Shown: positions 37,684 through 48,343, counted from the first letter of the stretch. The stretch is DNA of 64,000 nucleotides from Acinetobacter pragensis (GCF_001605895.1 NZ_LUAW01000023.1:1-64000), one strand, 5' to 3'. Notes: generated by a model from the sequence alone, not told the origin. Translations and numbers: made by a program.

Positions 37684-38223
37684 ATGAAAACACAAATCGC
37701 TTTGACTCTTGCTGCATCACTTTCTGCTTTGACTTTCACTGCGCCAGCTTTTGCTGCAGGCCAAATTAACTTTACAGGTGAAATTATTAATGCTGCTTGT
37801 GACATTAAAATTAATAGCAGCACGTCCAACGAAGTTGTTCTGGGTAAATGGCCAACGTCTATGTTCAAGGTTGCAGGCGACAAGTCAACTCCTGCAAACT
37901 TCACGATTAACGTAGAAAACTGTGCTGCGGGCACTTATCAAGTGAACTTTTCAGGAACTGCAGATGCAACTAATACGCAGCTGTTAAAAGCGTCTGCGGC
38001 GACAGGCGTTGGTATTGCAATTATCAACAGAAGCGGTACAAATAAGCCGGTTAATTTAAATACAATTACTGGACAAGATTCTAATGCGGTTTTAACTGCA
38101 GCGGGCACAGGCGTTACAGCGGTAGGCGAATTGCCTTTGCAAGCTTTTTATCAAGCGACTGGCGCACCGGTTACTGCGGGTAAAGCGGATGCGACAGTAA
38201 GCATTACGTTGCAGCAAAAATAA
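37684..38223 (+). CDS. major fimbrial subunit (type 1 pilin family)
   Basis: 179 residues. A signal peptide ends at AFA (near residue 24). The mature start GQINFTGEIINAACDI is the donor strand and first Cys of classical chaperone-usher pilins; the second Cys is in VENCAAGTY, giving the usual disulphide. The C-terminus ATVSITLQQK forms the last strand for chaperone capture. Secreted to the periplasm by Sec and polymerised through the usher. First gene of the four-gene operon. Confidence 0.92.
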   Translation: MKTQIALTLAASLSALTFTAPAFAAGQINFTGEIINAACDIKINSSTSNEVVLGKWPTSMFKVAGDKSTPANFTINVENCAAGTYQVNFSGTADATNTQLLKASAATGVGIAIINRSGTNKPVNLNTITGQDSNAVLTAAGTGVTAVGELPLQAFYQATGAPVTAGKADATVSITLQQK

Positions 38224-38246
38224 TTTAAAATTATTGAGGATTTGCC

Positions 38247-38945
38247 ATGCGCCTGAATTTATCTGTACTCGCGGTTATTTTATCTGGCCTTGCTTTTGCA
38301 TCGCCAAGTTATGCCGCAATTCAGGCTATGGCAAGCCGCGTCATTTATAGCAGCGAAAATAAAGCTGCGACACTGACGCTCAAAAATAATGCATCTAAAG
38401 CGTATATTGTTCAAACTTGGCTTGAGCCGGGTGAAGATAAAACAGCTATATCAAAAGTGCCGTTTATTGTTACTCCGCCATTGATTAAAATTGAACCGCA
38501 AAAAGAATCAGTCTTGCGTTTTATCTATTCAGGCACAGGTCTGCCGACAGACCGTGAAAGTCAAGTATGGATCAATGTGCAGGAAATTCCGCCTAAGCCG
38601 GAAGAAGAGAATACCTTGCAGCTGGCTGTACGTTCCAAAATCAAGCTGTTTTACCGTCCGCAGCAAATTGAAATGGATTTGCCTGAAGCCGTAAAAAAAC
38701 TGCAATGGTCGCTAGAAAATGGAACGCTGAAATTAAAAAACAATAGCCCGTTATTTATCACCATCGGTGATTTAACACTGGGAAAAAATGACAAGCCAAT
38801 CAGCCAAATGCAGCGCGATATGGTTCCGCCATTTCAAAGTATTGATGTTTTGAATCATATTCCGAACACGATTAAAAGCCTTCAATTTACGTATATTAAT
38901 GACTATGGCGGCAATACTGAAATGCCTGAAGTTATTTTGAAATAA
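38247..38945 (+). CDS. fimbrial periplasmic chaperone
   Basis: 232 residues with a signal peptide ending near SYA. Two Ig-like domains of the PapD/FimC family: the first has RVIYSSENKAATLTLKN and the conserved Arg/Lys anchor region, and the interdomain LAVRSKIKLFYRP segment is typical. It completes the pilin fold by donor-strand complementation and delivers subunits to the usher. The next gene starts on the base after its stop codon. Confidence 0.94.
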   Translation: MRLNLSVLAVILSGLAFASPSYAAIQAMASRVIYSSENKAATLTLKNNASKAYIVQTWLEPGEDKTAISKVPFIVTPPLIKIEPQKESVLRFIYSGTGLPTDRESQVWINVQEIPPKPEEENTLQLAVRSKIKLFYRPQQIEMDLPEAVKKLQWSLENGTLKLKNNSPLFITIGDLTLGKNDKPISQMQRDMVPPFQSIDVLNHIPNTIKSLQFTYINDYGGNTEMPEVILK

Positions 38946-41519
38946 ATGTCAAATTTGCGGCAGTATCACGTGCGCTATTTAAAACTTTCATTACTTAGCC
39001 TGAGTATTGCAGCGCAGCATGCTTACGCTGAAGATCCAGAATTTAATACCGCTTTTTTAAAAGATGTAAGCGATCAGGTCGTATTTGAAGCCGTCACGAA
39101 AGGCTACAGCCTTATTCCAGGCAATTATGATTTCAGTATTTTTCTGAATGATCAGCGCATAGATAAAAGAAAAATCAAGTTTTATCAAAAAGGCCAAGAG
39201 GTTGTGCCTTGCATCGACGCCAGCTTTATTGACGATTATCAGATTCTGTATGAAATTGATCAATCAGCTCAAGAAACATCTGACTCGGCCTGCTATGACC
39301 TGACGGCATTGCCCGGCGCTAAACTGAATTTTGATGCAGGCATGCAAACCTTGAATTTATCTATTCCTCAGGTTTTTCTGCGTCAAAATGTTCGAGGCTA
39401 TATTTCACCTAAATTATATGATCAGGGCATTAATGCTTTGATTGTAAATTACAATGCCAATACCAGCTTATATAAGGCCCAGTCCGGCAAAGAATTCAGC
39501 AACAGCAGCTTACTGCTGAACAGCGGAATCAATTGGGGCGCATGGCGTTACCGCAATCAAAGCAGTTTTATAAAAAGCAGCGGATATTCAGCGGAATGGG
39601 ACAGCGCGGTCAATAAAATTGAGCGTGACATTATTCCGCTGAAAGCGCGCATAGAATTAGGCGATGCAAATACCCGAAGCGATGTCTTTGACAGCATTAA
39701 CTTCCGCGGCGTGCAGTTCAGCAGTGATGATGCGCAGCTGCCTATCGGCCTGCAAAATTATGCGCCGGTCATCCGCGGGACGGCGCGCAGCAATGCGCTG
39801 GTTGAAATCCGTCAAAACAATTATTTGGTGTACAGCATGAATGTTGCGCCCGGTAATTTTGAAATTAAGGATTTATACGCAGCCAATGACAGCGGTGATT
39901 TAGAAATTAAAGTCATTGAAAGCGATGGATCGGTCCGCACCTTTACTCAACCATACGCTTCTGTCCCGAATATGATTCGCGCAGGTCAGAAAAAATATCA
40001 AGTGACTGCTGGACAGTACCGCAGCGGTTCTGATGATTATCAGCCCTATTTTGGGCAATTGACCTATACTTTGGGTTTAAATAATTACCTCACGCCTTAT
40101 GCAGGAATTTTAGCGGCTGAAGACTATTATTCAGCTGCAGGCGGCGTTGCCTGGTCGGTTGGCCAGTTCGGCGCCCTATCTGCGGACTTAAGCTTTGCCA
40201 ATAATACTTTGTCGAATGGCCGTCAAGAGGATGGCTTGGGCGTACGGCTGCTGTATGCCAAATCTATTCAATCGTTGGGTACTGATATTCATTTAGCAGG
40301 CTATCATTATACCGCCAGCTATTATGGCTTTTCTGATGCAGTACAGGAAAAGGCTCAGTGGAGAAATGGCGTCTATGAATATAATGATCAAGATCCGTCT
40401 GCTGTGAATGATCCGGCTGTTTCAGCGGAGGCTCAGACACGTTCATACTATTCAACTGTTTTTTATAATAAAAAAAATCAATATCAAATTTCCTTGAATC
40501 AGCGGTTGGGTAAATGGGGGCAGCTCTATGCTAACTTATCCGATACGCAGTTCTGGCAGAAAGATTACAATCAGCGTAACTGGCAAATTGGTTATAACAA
40601 CAATATTCAACGCTTATCCTATGGTGTGTATTATCAGAACAGCAAAAGTTTGTTCGCTGGCTCTGATTATTCCATTGGGCTGAATTTCAGTTTTCCGCTG
40701 GATCAGCTGAAACCGTTTAAAAAGCACGATGTGACTTCTAATAATAATTATCAGTATTCAGGTGATGATGGCGCAATGGTGCAAAGCGCTTTGACAGCCA
40801 ATTTTCTAAAAGATAATAATCTGCAAACACAGCTGCAAGTGAGCCATTCTGAGAAAAGCGGTGACAGCTTGAATTTAAATGCGGCCTATCAGGGAACTAA
40901 AGGCAACAGCAATATCGGCTATGCGTATTCGGATCAGTATCAGCAAGTGTATGCCGGGGTGAATGGCGGCATTCTGATGCACGAAAAAGGGGTGATTTTT
41001 GGGCAGCAGATGAATAATTCGCCTATCCTGATTGAAGCGAAAGGCGCAAGCAATATCCGCATAGAGAATCAAACTGGCTTAAAGCTGGACAAGAATGGCT
41101 ATGCGATTATGAGCGGCAGCAGCCCATATGCGAAAAACCGTGTGGCATTGCAAGCCGAAGATTTAGGCCAGAATATTTTTATTGAAGATTTGGTGCGCAA
41201 TGACATTGTTCCGACTAAATTTGCTGTCGTCAAAGTTGAATTTAATGTAAAAACTGGCCACAGTGTTTTGGTGAATTTGAACTATAACGGCCATGAGTTG
41301 GCGGCTGGTACAGAAATCAGCGATGTAGCCAATTTGAACCGCTATGGTTTAGTCGGTTTAAATAGTCAGGCTTTTTTAACCAATGTGGAATCCGGTCAAA
41401 AAATGTTTGCAAAGTGGGGCAGTGCAGATACTCAGCAATGCAGCTTTATACTGCCTGAATTAAACAGCCGCAATATCGGCTATGATGAATTGACGCTTGC
41501 ATGTGAAGCAGGAGAGTAA
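38946..41519 (+). CDS. fimbrial outer-membrane usher
   Basis: 857 residues of the FimD/PapC family. The N-terminal domain follows the signal peptide (FNTAFL...DVSDQV). The 24-strand pore carries the middle plug region near 220-330 (ARIELGDANTRSDVFDSINFRGVQFSSDD-type segments), with C-terminal domains after about 680. A Cys pair near the C-terminus (QQCSFIL...LACEAGE) is typical. It catalyses ordered pilin assembly and export. It abuts the chaperone gene and is one base away from the adhesin gene. Confidence 0.95.
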   Translation: MSNLRQYHVRYLKLSLLSLSIAAQHAYAEDPEFNTAFLKDVSDQVVFEAVTKGYSLIPGNYDFSIFLNDQRIDKRKIKFYQKGQEVVPCIDASFIDDYQILYEIDQSAQETSDSACYDLTALPGAKLNFDAGMQTLNLSIPQVFLRQNVRGYISPKLYDQGINALIVNYNANTSLYKAQSGKEFSNSSLLLNSGINWGAWRYRNQSSFIKSSGYSAEWDSAVNKIERDIIPLKARIELGDANTRSDVFDSINFRGVQFSSDDAQLPIGLQNYAPVIRGTARSNALVEIRQNNYLVYSMNVAPGNFEIKDLYAANDSGDLEIKVIESDGSVRTFTQPYASVPNMIRAGQKKYQVTAGQYRSGSDDYQPYFGQLTYTLGLNNYLTPYAGILAAEDYYSAAGGVAWSVGQFGALSADLSFANNTLSNGRQEDGLGVRLLYAKSIQSLGTDIHLAGYHYTASYYGFSDAVQEKAQWRNGVYEYNDQDPSAVNDPAVSAEAQTRSYYSTVFYNKKNQYQISLNQRLGKWGQLYANLSDTQFWQKDYNQRNWQIGYNNNIQRLSYGVYYQNSKSLFAGSDYSIGLNFSFPLDQLKPFKKHDVTSNNNYQYSGDDGAMVQSALTANFLKDNNLQTQLQVSHSEKSGDSLNLNAAYQGTKGNSNIGYAYSDQYQQVYAGVNGGILMHEKGVIFGQQMNNSPILIEAKGASNIRIENQTGLKLDKNGYAIMSGSSPYAKNRVALQAEDLGQNIFIEDLVRNDIVPTKFAVVKVEFNVKTGHSVLVNLNYNGHELAAGTEISDVANLNRYGLVGLNSQAFLTNVESGQKMFAKWGSADTQQCSFILPELNSRNIGYDELTLACEAGE

Positions 41520-41520
41520 A

Positions 41521-42609
41521 ATGAAAAATAACCGGTTTCGGCTGCTTCTTAATTTATTTTTACTGGCTATTGGCCTGACTGCGGTACAAAGCACATGGGC
41601 AATGCGTTGCCTGTCGGGTCCCAAAGCGTCGAGTTCTTTTAATATTGATAATGCAACAAATAAAACAAATACAACAAATGTCGGCACGATCACCGTGACC
41701 AATTTTAACAGTGCCGCGAATGCCTTGCTGTGGGAATCTCAAACCTATTCATCGACATTTACCTGTTATGATGATGCAACGACCAACTCAAGTGAAGATG
41801 CTTATTTATATGTCGATGACGCTGCGAAAAAATTAGCGACAGATTTTGGCAACTCTAATTTAATTATGGGCATCCGTTTCAATGGCCAAGAATATCCCAT
41901 TACAAAAACTACCGATAAAATCGCCACAGGGAAGCAAGCTTTAAGCTACCAATCAGATAATCTTTTTTCATTTTCTACAGCTGCTGATAATTGTCGTTTT
42001 ATTGGGAAGTATGCCGTGAGCCGCCGCTGTGCTGACCCCAAAACCATTACTTTAACGTATTCTTTATATATTAAGGCGCGCGGTTCAGGCAGCAACTTTC
42101 CTGCAACAGTTAAAACTTACGATGTTTTTCAGCTGGATGGGAAAGGGGGCCGGAATGGCAGCGGTAATTTTCAGGAAAAAGTCAGCGGCATTCAAATCAA
42201 ATATGTCGAATGCGTACCGGTTTTGAACACACAGACGGTTGATTTAGGTCAATATTATGCCTATCAAGACACCAATACTATTTTAAGAAAAACACCATTT
42301 TCTATTAATGTTATTACCAATGGCAAAGACTGTGCAGCATATCCTTTTGTAGGAATTTTTAGTTCAGCCTATCAAGTTGATGATCAGACCATAACCGCAA
42401 TTGAAACGGACATGAAAGATGTGATTGGCATCCGTCTATTTGAGTCCGGAAATAGCGCGCCGCTGAAGTTGAATGACAAGATTGATTTCGGCTATAGCAG
42501 CAATACTCAATTGACGAAAAACTTCGAAGCAGGCGTACTTTTTTTGAAAAAGCCAGCCAATGCGGGAAAATTTACGTCAGTGATTAATTACGAAGTTTAT
42601 TTCAAATAG
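41521..42609 (+). CDS. fimbrial tip adhesin
   Basis: 362 residues from the ATG right after the usher stop. A signal peptide ends near TWA. The N-terminal half (about 25-215) is a lectin-like domain with several cysteines. The C-terminal half is a pilin domain with CVPVLNTQTVDLGQYYAYQ and the last strand FTSVINYEVYFK. Two-domain architecture and last-gene position are those of FimH-like adhesins. The ligand is unknown. Confidence 0.8.
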   Translation: MKNNRFRLLLNLFLLAIGLTAVQSTWAMRCLSGPKASSSFNIDNATNKTNTTNVGTITVTNFNSAANALLWESQTYSSTFTCYDDATTNSSEDAYLYVDDAAKKLATDFGNSNLIMGIRFNGQEYPITKTTDKIATGKQALSYQSDNLFSFSTAADNCRFIGKYAVSRRCADPKTITLTYSLYIKARGSGSNFPATVKTYDVFQLDGKGGRNGSGNFQEKVSGIQIKYVECVPVLNTQTVDLGQYYAYQDTNTILRKTPFSINVITNGKDCAAYPFVGIFSSAYQVDDQTITAIETDMKDVIGIRLFESGNSAPLKLNDKIDFGYSSNTQLTKNFEAGVLFLKKPANAGKFTSVINYEVYFK

Positions 42610-42718
42610 GCATGGTCTAAATATTTTATCTCTTGCCTTGGAATATTTTTAATAAAGAAAATGGCTGATTTCATTTTTGGCCTAGGCGTTTTTAATCAGG
42701 ATATTTCTATTCTTGCAA

Positions 42719-43135
42719 TTATTTTATAGTCCGTAAAATATACAGAACGGCATCAAGGTATTTGGGATGAATTCGGCTTTCATCCAATGCCAGCAAATGC
42801 GGGACAGGCAGCCAGAAAAAACTGAAAACATGCCCATAATCATCTAAAGTCTGATACTGCCATTGTTCTGATAAGCTTAAGTCCAGAATATCGATCGCAA
42901 TAAAATGCCAAGGCGTTGAGGCAATCTGGCATTGTCCTATATAGGCGCAATGCTCGACCGTGCGAATAATGCCAGACTCTTCAAAGAGTTCCCGTATGGC
43001 GGCTTCTACAATAGATTCGTTCGCTTCCAGTGTGCCTTTGACCAGTTGAATTCCAGCAACAGGATGCTGAAAAACCAAAACCTCGGTTTGCAGTTCGGCA
43101 TTTTTTCGAAGGATAAACGGGCAGACTTTTTCCAT
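42719..43135 (-). CDS. Nudix hydrolase
   Basis: 138 residues. The Nudix box reads VKGTLEANESIVEAAIRELFEESGI, with the REl-EE metal-binding core intact. No extra domain that would reveal the substrate. It follows ypjD on the minus strand with a 16-nt gap and is probably cotranscribed with it. Confidence 0.85.
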   Translation of the reverse strand: MEKVCPFILRKNAELQTEVLVFQHPVAGIQLVKGTLEANESIVEAAIRELFEESGIIRTVEHCAYIGQCQIASTPWHFIAIDILDLSLSEQWQYQTLDDYGHVFSFFWLPVPHLLALDESRIHPKYLDAVLYILRTIK

Positions 43136-43151
43136 ATCGGCAGCTTTAAAA

Positions 43152-43961
43152 TTAACGGTGCAAAATCATTTCTAAAACAAGTTTGGAGCCAATAAACCCA
43201 ACCGCCAATAGAAAGAATCCGATAATCGTGAAGCGGATGGCTTTTTGGCCGCGCCAGCCAAATTTGTAATGCCCAATCAGCAATGACCCATAGATAAACC
43301 ATGAAATGATGCTGAATGCAGTTTTATGCGCTAAATGCTGTCCAAAAAAATCATCTATGGTGATGAAGCCAAAGCCCAGCGCCAGTGTCAGCAAGGCAAA
43401 TCCGGCAATCAGCATATCAAACAGCAAGGATTCCATCGCTTGGAAGGGCGGCAGCAAATTGACCCAGACGCGGCGTTTTTGCTTATTTTTTAATTCACGG
43501 TCTTGAAACCACAGCAGCACGGCATGAATGGTCGCCATGAGCAGCACCGCATAGGCCGATAAAGACAGAACAATATGAACGTCTAAACCGGCAGAGTTTT
43601 GCGTAATAAACAGATCATGCTTGCTGAAGGCAAAGCCCATGATCAGGCCGGCAGCTGCAACAGGAATGCCAATTAAGCTTAAAGGCAGAACGGGGCGGTA
43701 AGTGCTGAATAAAATGCTGAGCAGCAGCATTAATGCAGACGTAAAAGACATAATGTTGAACACATTGTAATTTACGCCCATTGGGGTCAGCATGTCGCTG
43801 TACAGTACGCCTGCATGCAAAAACAGGCCTAACGTTAAAATTACGCCGACAAACCAGTGATTGGGAACACGCTTAGACATCAAATGCATAAACAAATACC
43901 AAAAAGACGTGGTGTATGCGATTAATGCTAAAATTGTGTAAACCAAGGGCAGGCTAATCAT
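43152..43961 (-). CDS. ypjD: cytochrome c assembly-type inner-membrane protein YpjD
   Basis: 269 residues, about eight membrane helices of the CcsA/CcmC-like family with conserved histidines (HLMSKR, HAGVLY, HAVLLW, HLAHKT). In gammaproteobacteria YpjD sits beside ffh, as here (divergent, 137 nt between the starts). It has been linked to magnesium/cobalt efflux and heme-handling superfamilies, but its role is unsettled. Confidence 0.87.
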   Translation of the reverse strand: MISLPLVYTILALIAYTTSFWYLFMHLMSKRVPNHWFVGVILTLGLFLHAGVLYSDMLTPMGVNYNVFNIMSFTSALMLLLSILFSTYRPVLPLSLIGIPVAAAGLIMGFAFSKHDLFITQNSAGLDVHIVLSLSAYAVLLMATIHAVLLWFQDRELKNKQKRRVWVNLLPPFQAMESLLFDMLIAGFALLTLALGFGFITIDDFFGQHLAHKTAFSIISWFIYGSLLIGHYKFGWRGQKAIRFTIIGFFLLAVGFIGSKLVLEMILHR

Positions 43962-44098
43962 GTCAAACCTTTTTCAGGATGATGAAAATTCAGAGATGTA
44001 AATTCGATGAGAACTACAGTATCCTATAGCATTCTATGCATAAATTTTCTATTTTAAGAAAGATTTTTTTGCAACAACCATTTTAAGCGGATTTTGCA

Positions 44099-45505
44099 AT
44101 GTTTGATACCTTAACAGAACGACTCACGCAGAGTTTAAGAAATGTTACTGGCTCTGGGCAGCTAACAGAAGACAATATTAAAGATACGTTACGTGAAGTG
44201 CGTATGGCGCTTCTTGAAGCCGATGTGGCGTTACCTGTAACTCGTGAGTTCATCGCGAAAGTTAAGGAAGAAGCATTGGGTCAGGAAGTGATGACTCAGT
44301 TATCGCCAGGCCAGGCATTCGTCAAAATTGTACATGACGAACTGACTAAAATGATGGGTGAGGCCAATGAAAGCCTTGACCTAGCCGCTAAACCGCCGGT
44401 GGTCATTTTGCTGGCAGGCTTGCAGGGTGCGGGTAAAACCACCACTGCGGCGAAACTCGCACGCTTTTTACAAGAACGCCAAAAGAAAAAAGTCGCGATG
44501 GTTTCTGCGGACGTTTACCGTCCGGCGGCCATTAAGCAGCTGCAAACCGTTGCAGGCGAAGTCGGCGCGATTTTCTTTGAATCCAGTGCAGATGAAAAGC
44601 CGATTACGATTGCGACCCGTGCCATTGAGCAGGCAAAAATTCAATTTGCTGATGTCCTGATTGTCGATACTGCAGGCCGTCTGCATGTTGATGACGACAT
44701 GATGGATGAGATTAAAGAGCTTCATGCGGCGATTAAGCCAACTGAAACTTTATTCGTTGTCGATGCTATGACCGGTCAGGATGCTGCCAATACAGCGAAA
44801 GCATTTAACGATGCTTTGCCGTTAACAGGTGTGATCCTGACTAAAACTGACGGTGATGCACGCGGCGGCGCGGCGCTTTCTGTCCGCGCAATTACCGGCA
44901 AGCCAATTAAATTCCTAGGGATGGGCGAAAAGCTTGATGCCCTAGAGCCATTCCATCCGGAACGTGTTGCGCAGCGTATCTTGGGCATGGGTGACGTGCT
45001 GTCTTTGGTCGAAGAAGTTGAACGCAAAATCGACAAAGAAAAAGCCGAAAAAATGGCAAAAAAATTGCAAAAAGGCGGCAGCTTCAATTTTGAAGATATG
45101 CTGATGCAGTTTGAGCAAATGAATAAAATGGGCGGCATGATGGGCTTCTTGGATAAGTTGCCTGGCATGAGCAATGCCGGTATTCAGGATGCTATTGCCC
45201 AAGCGAACCCTGAAAAACAAGTGAAAAAGATGGAAGCGATTATTCAGTCGATGACCATTAAAGAACGCCGCAATCCAGACTTGATGAACCCAAGCCGTAA
45301 AAAGCGTATCGCTGCGGGCTGCGGTATGGAAGTGGTTGAAGTGAATAAGCTGATCAAGCAGCATGCGCAGATGGCGAAAATGATGAAAAAATTTGCCAAT
45401 CCGTCAGGTATGGCAAAAATGATGAAATCATTAAGCGGTATGCAGAAGCAGTTTGGCGGCGGCGGTGGCATGGGCCCGCTGTTTGGCGGTAAAGATCAGA
45501 AATAA
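44099..45505 (+). CDS. ffh: signal recognition particle protein Ffh
   Basis: 468 residues. The N domain (1-85) and G domain hold GTPase motifs GLQGAGKTTTAAKLA (near 101), DTAGRLHVDDDMM and TKTDGDARGG. The Met-rich M domain (about 295-450) binds 4.5S RNA and signal peptides, and the Gly-rich tail is typical. It targets nascent membrane proteins to FtsY at the inner membrane. Confidence 0.97.
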   Translation: MFDTLTERLTQSLRNVTGSGQLTEDNIKDTLREVRMALLEADVALPVTREFIAKVKEEALGQEVMTQLSPGQAFVKIVHDELTKMMGEANESLDLAAKPPVVILLAGLQGAGKTTTAAKLARFLQERQKKKVAMVSADVYRPAAIKQLQTVAGEVGAIFFESSADEKPITIATRAIEQAKIQFADVLIVDTAGRLHVDDDMMDEIKELHAAIKPTETLFVVDAMTGQDAANTAKAFNDALPLTGVILTKTDGDARGGAALSVRAITGKPIKFLGMGEKLDALEPFHPERVAQRILGMGDVLSLVEEVERKIDKEKAEKMAKKLQKGGSFNFEDMLMQFEQMNKMGGMMGFLDKLPGMSNAGIQDAIAQANPEKQVKKMEAIIQSMTIKERRNPDLMNPSRKKRIAAGCGMEVVEVNKLIKQHAQMAKMMKKFANPSGMAKMMKSLSGMQKQFGGGGGMGPLFGGKDQK

Positions 45506-45516
45506 TTTGATTGAAT

Positions 45517-45544
45517 TAAAAAGGCGCTTTAGGCGCCTTTTTTC
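45517..45544 (+). terminator. terminator after ffh
   Basis: AAAAAGGCGCT / AGGCGCCTTTTTT hairpin, 12 nt after the stop. Confidence 0.88.
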
Positions 45545-45842
45545 ATGCCTGCCGTTTTTGAGGCTGCGGATAAAAAATGGCCGTTCCTGATTCATCATTT
45601 AAAACATGTTTGACTCTGGCTCAGAGACTCATGCTATTTGCATTCATTACCAAAACCAAGGTCAATCTTTTATTGGCTTTCCCGCGCTTGAAAATTTCTT
45701 AGCTTAAAGCCTGACTCCTATCTAATCGCGGAATCGTTGAATTCAGTTTGCATACCATGGAGGATAAATACCAATTTTCCGCCATAGGACTAGGTACGCA
45801 GCATGACATTTTACGCGTACATGCTGCATAAGCGCTGATGCT
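45545..45842. other. intergenic region between ffh and coaX
   Basis: About 300 bp without a gene. An inverted repeat GCAGCATG (45798-45805) / CATGCTGC (45820-45827) lies just downstream of coaX on the minus strand and may end its transcript, although no T run follows. Confidence 0.4.
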
Positions 45843-46586
45843 TCAGTTTTTGGCTAGAGACAAGGTTTGAATATAAACCTGCAGCCCTTTCAGCAGCAGA
45901 TCATTTTCAATTTCAGGCTGATAGCGCTGTAAGTATTGAGCAAATAAGGGGGCATCGCCGCCAGTTAAAATCAGCTTGCTTGGATATTTATCCATGACTT
46001 TTTCAATGGTGCTGAGCAGGCTGAGTAAAATGCCGTGATGCACCGCATCAATGGTATTGCGGCCTGGGCTGAGCTCATCAAATGACGCATCAGGAATTTT
46101 AATGCCTTTGGTATTTTGAATGAGGGAATCCCGCTGCAAATAAAGATTCGGCAGAATATAGCCGCCTAAATGTTCAAAGCCATCGCTCAGGTCAATGGTC
46201 AATGCCGTTCCGCAGCTGATCACACAGTATTTTTGCTGAGGATCCTGCACGACTGCCAGCATTTGCAGCCAGCGGTCAATGCCGAATTTGCTGGTATCTT
46301 CATAGGCGCAGCGCAAGCCAGCAAACTCTGCATGAACTTTGGCAAAGACGACGGGAATCTGCAAAAATTTTAAAATTTTATGAATGCGGTCGTTGTTCTT
46401 TTTGTCTTGTACCGAGGATACACCAACATGCTGTAAATCAAGGCTTTTAAAATGCTGTATTAAACCGAGCAAGAGTTCGGCAGGAGACTGCAAATGCAAT
46501 TCTGCTGCCTGTTCGATGATTTGCCCATTTTCGGTAATCCAGTATTTGAGGCGGGTATTGCCGATATCGAGCCATAAATTTTTCAT
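45843..46586 (-). CDS. coaX: type III pantothenate kinase
   Basis: 247 residues from the ATG in [16 protein letters not shown]; a GTG six codons earlier lies inside birA. An ASKHA-fold kinase: DIGNTR phosphate motif, GIDRWLQM, and [11 protein letters not shown]. It phosphorylates pantothenate, the first step to CoA, and is not inhibited by CoA. It begins 14 nt after birA, the common birA-coaX order. Confidence 0.92.
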   Translation of the reverse strand: MKNLWLDIGNTRLKYWITENGQIIEQAAELHLQSPAELLLGLIQHFKSLDLQHVGVSSVQDKKNNDRIHKILKFLQIPVVFAKVHAEFAGLRCAYEDTSKFGIDRWLQMLAVVQDPQQKYCVISCGTALTIDLSDGFEHLGGYILPNLYLQRDSLIQNTKGIKIPDASFDELSPGRNTIDAVHHGILLSLLSTIEKVMDKYPSKLILTGGDAPLFAQYLQRYQPEIENDLLLKGLQVYIQTLSLAKN

Positions 46587-46600
46587 GTGTAATCTCTGGA

Positions 46601-47362
46601 TCACTGCGCCGATGCGCCTATTCTGCGCAAGCGTCCCTGAAAGAAATGTTCAGTGCCATTTTCATTGCTGATTTCAATCGCGCCGTCATTGCGGATGCCG
46701 AGGAAAATGCCCTGACTAATGCCTTGCAGGTGTTCAATTTCGACCGCTTGGTCTTTAAAAGCTGCATAGTGATTGAATCGGGCCGCCAAATTGCAGCTGT
46801 CATGATTGAACCATTCGCCCGCTTGCTGAATGGCTAAATACAGTTCAGCAGTCAATTTAATGCGGTCAAAACGCGCCAGCCCGAGTTCTGTCAGCGATGT
46901 CACCGCTTGGTCAATTCCGTCTTTAGGCAAGGGCAGAACATTCAGTCCGACACCGACTACCGCTTGATGGGCATTCAGAGGCTCAATTAGGATGCCGCCC
47001 CATTTTCCTGCTGAGCTGTAGAGGTCATTCGGCCATTTTACTTGCAGGTCTAAATGCTGCAAGCTTGGCATTTGCAGGATATTTAACGCAATTTCCAAAG
47101 CCAAGCGGCCGTCAATAGCTGTTCGGGTATTGAGCAATGTGCTTAAATAGATGTTGCCTTCCGGTGAGACCCATTGGCGTTGACGCTGTCCGCGGCCCTG
47201 AGTTTGCCGAACACTGGTCACAAGGACTTGCTGTACGCCTTTGAGCGCAATTTCCCGCACATCATCATTGGTAGATGCGGTCACGGGTTTCAAGAGCAGC
47301 ACTTCAGGAAGCTGATGCGCATCGCTCAGCATCTGCTGCAGTAATCGAGTCTCTAAATCCAT
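46601..47362 (-). CDS. birA: biotin--[acetyl-CoA-carboxylase] ligase, no DNA-binding domain visible
   Basis: 253 residues. The catalytic core starts within the first 25 residues (TASTNDDV, then the biotinyl-AMP loop GRGQRQRQW, then KWPNDLY). E. coli BirA has about 60 extra N-terminal residues forming a winged helix, which are absent here. So this is a monofunctional ligase (group I) that biotinylates AccB and probably does not repress bio genes. In an operon with coaX. Confidence 0.9.
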   Translation of the reverse strand: MDLETRLLQQMLSDAHQLPEVLLLKPVTASTNDDVREIALKGVQQVLVTSVRQTQGRGQRQRQWVSPEGNIYLSTLLNTRTAIDGRLALEIALNILQMPSLQHLDLQVKWPNDLYSSAGKWGGILIEPLNAHQAVVGVGLNVLPLPKDGIDQAVTSLTELGLARFDRIKLTAELYLAIQQAGEWFNHDSCNLAARFNHYAAFKDQAVEIEHLQGISQGIFLGIRNDGAIEISNENGTEHFFQGRLRRIGASAQ

Positions 47363-47389
47363 TTGAATCTGAGAATTGTGGAATAATTG

Positions 47390-48199
47390 ATGGAGTTAAT
47401 CATATATTTGCTGATCGGCGCAATCGCTGGTTTTGCTGCGGGCTTATTTGGGGTAGGCGGCGGGTTAATAATTGTCCCGATTCTGTATATTGTTTTTACC
47501 CAAATGCATTATGACCCATCGATTATTATGCATATGGCTTTAGGCACGTCTTTGGCCACCATTATTGTGACGTCTTTCAGCTCTGTCAGCGCGCATCATA
47601 AAAAAGGCGCCGTGCTGTGGCATGTGTTCCGCAATTTAGCGCCCGGTTTAGTTGCAGGTTCGTTTATTGGGGCGGGTATTGCCGATTATCTTTCAGGACA
47701 GGGGCTGCAGCTGCTGATTGGCTGCTTTGCCATTTGGGTGGCTTTTAAAATGTTCCGAGGCGCAAGCGCTGCAGTTGATCCTACACGCCAATTGCCTTCT
47801 GTTCCAAGGCAGCTGGCCGCTGGCGGCGGTATTGGCATCGCTTCAGCGATATTCGGCATTGGCGGCGGCAGTTTAACTGTGCCGTATTTGAACCGGCACG
47901 GTGTGGTGATGCAAAAAGCCGTCGCAACATCGGCGGCGTGCGGTTTGCCGATTGCTATTGCAGGCGCATTGGGCTTTATGTGGTTTGGCAAGCAGTCAGA
48001 GGTTGCCATGCCCAATACCATCGGTTATGTGCATATTTATGCGTTTATCGGCATCAGCGTAATGAGTTTTATCACTGCCAAGCAGGGGGCGAAAGTGGCG
48101 CATATGCTGTCTCCTGCCGTGCTGAAGAAATGCTTTGCCTGTCTGCTGACGACAGTCGGCTGCTATTTTATGTATCAGGGCGTGAGCCAGCTGTTTTAA
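47390..48199 (+). CDS. TauE/SafE family sulfite exporter-like permease
   Basis: 269 residues, about eight membrane helices in two repeated halves: AGLFGVGGGLIIVPIL near residue 20 and SAIFGIGGGSLTVPYL near 150. This duplicated motif defines the family, which carries sulfoacetate, sulfite or other anions. The substrate is not evident, and no sulfur genes lie nearby. Confidence 0.87.
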   Translation: MELIIYLLIGAIAGFAAGLFGVGGGLIIVPILYIVFTQMHYDPSIIMHMALGTSLATIIVTSFSSVSAHHKKGAVLWHVFRNLAPGLVAGSFIGAGIADYLSGQGLQLLIGCFAIWVAFKMFRGASAAVDPTRQLPSVPRQLAAGGGIGIASAIFGIGGGSLTVPYLNRHGVVMQKAVATSAACGLPIAIAGALGFMWFGKQSEVAMPNTIGYVHIYAFIGISVMSFITAKQGAKVAHMLSPAVLKKCFACLLTTVGCYFMYQGVSQLF

Positions 48200-48343
48200 A
48201 ACAGCATGGCGGAGCTTCGGATTGGCTTTATAGACATAAGATTGTCTGACAATGTCATATTTAATTGACTGGAAAACCGTTTAAATGAATGCAGATTTGG
48301 TGAAATCCATCTTTGCATTTTATAAAAACAAGACGGGAACAGC

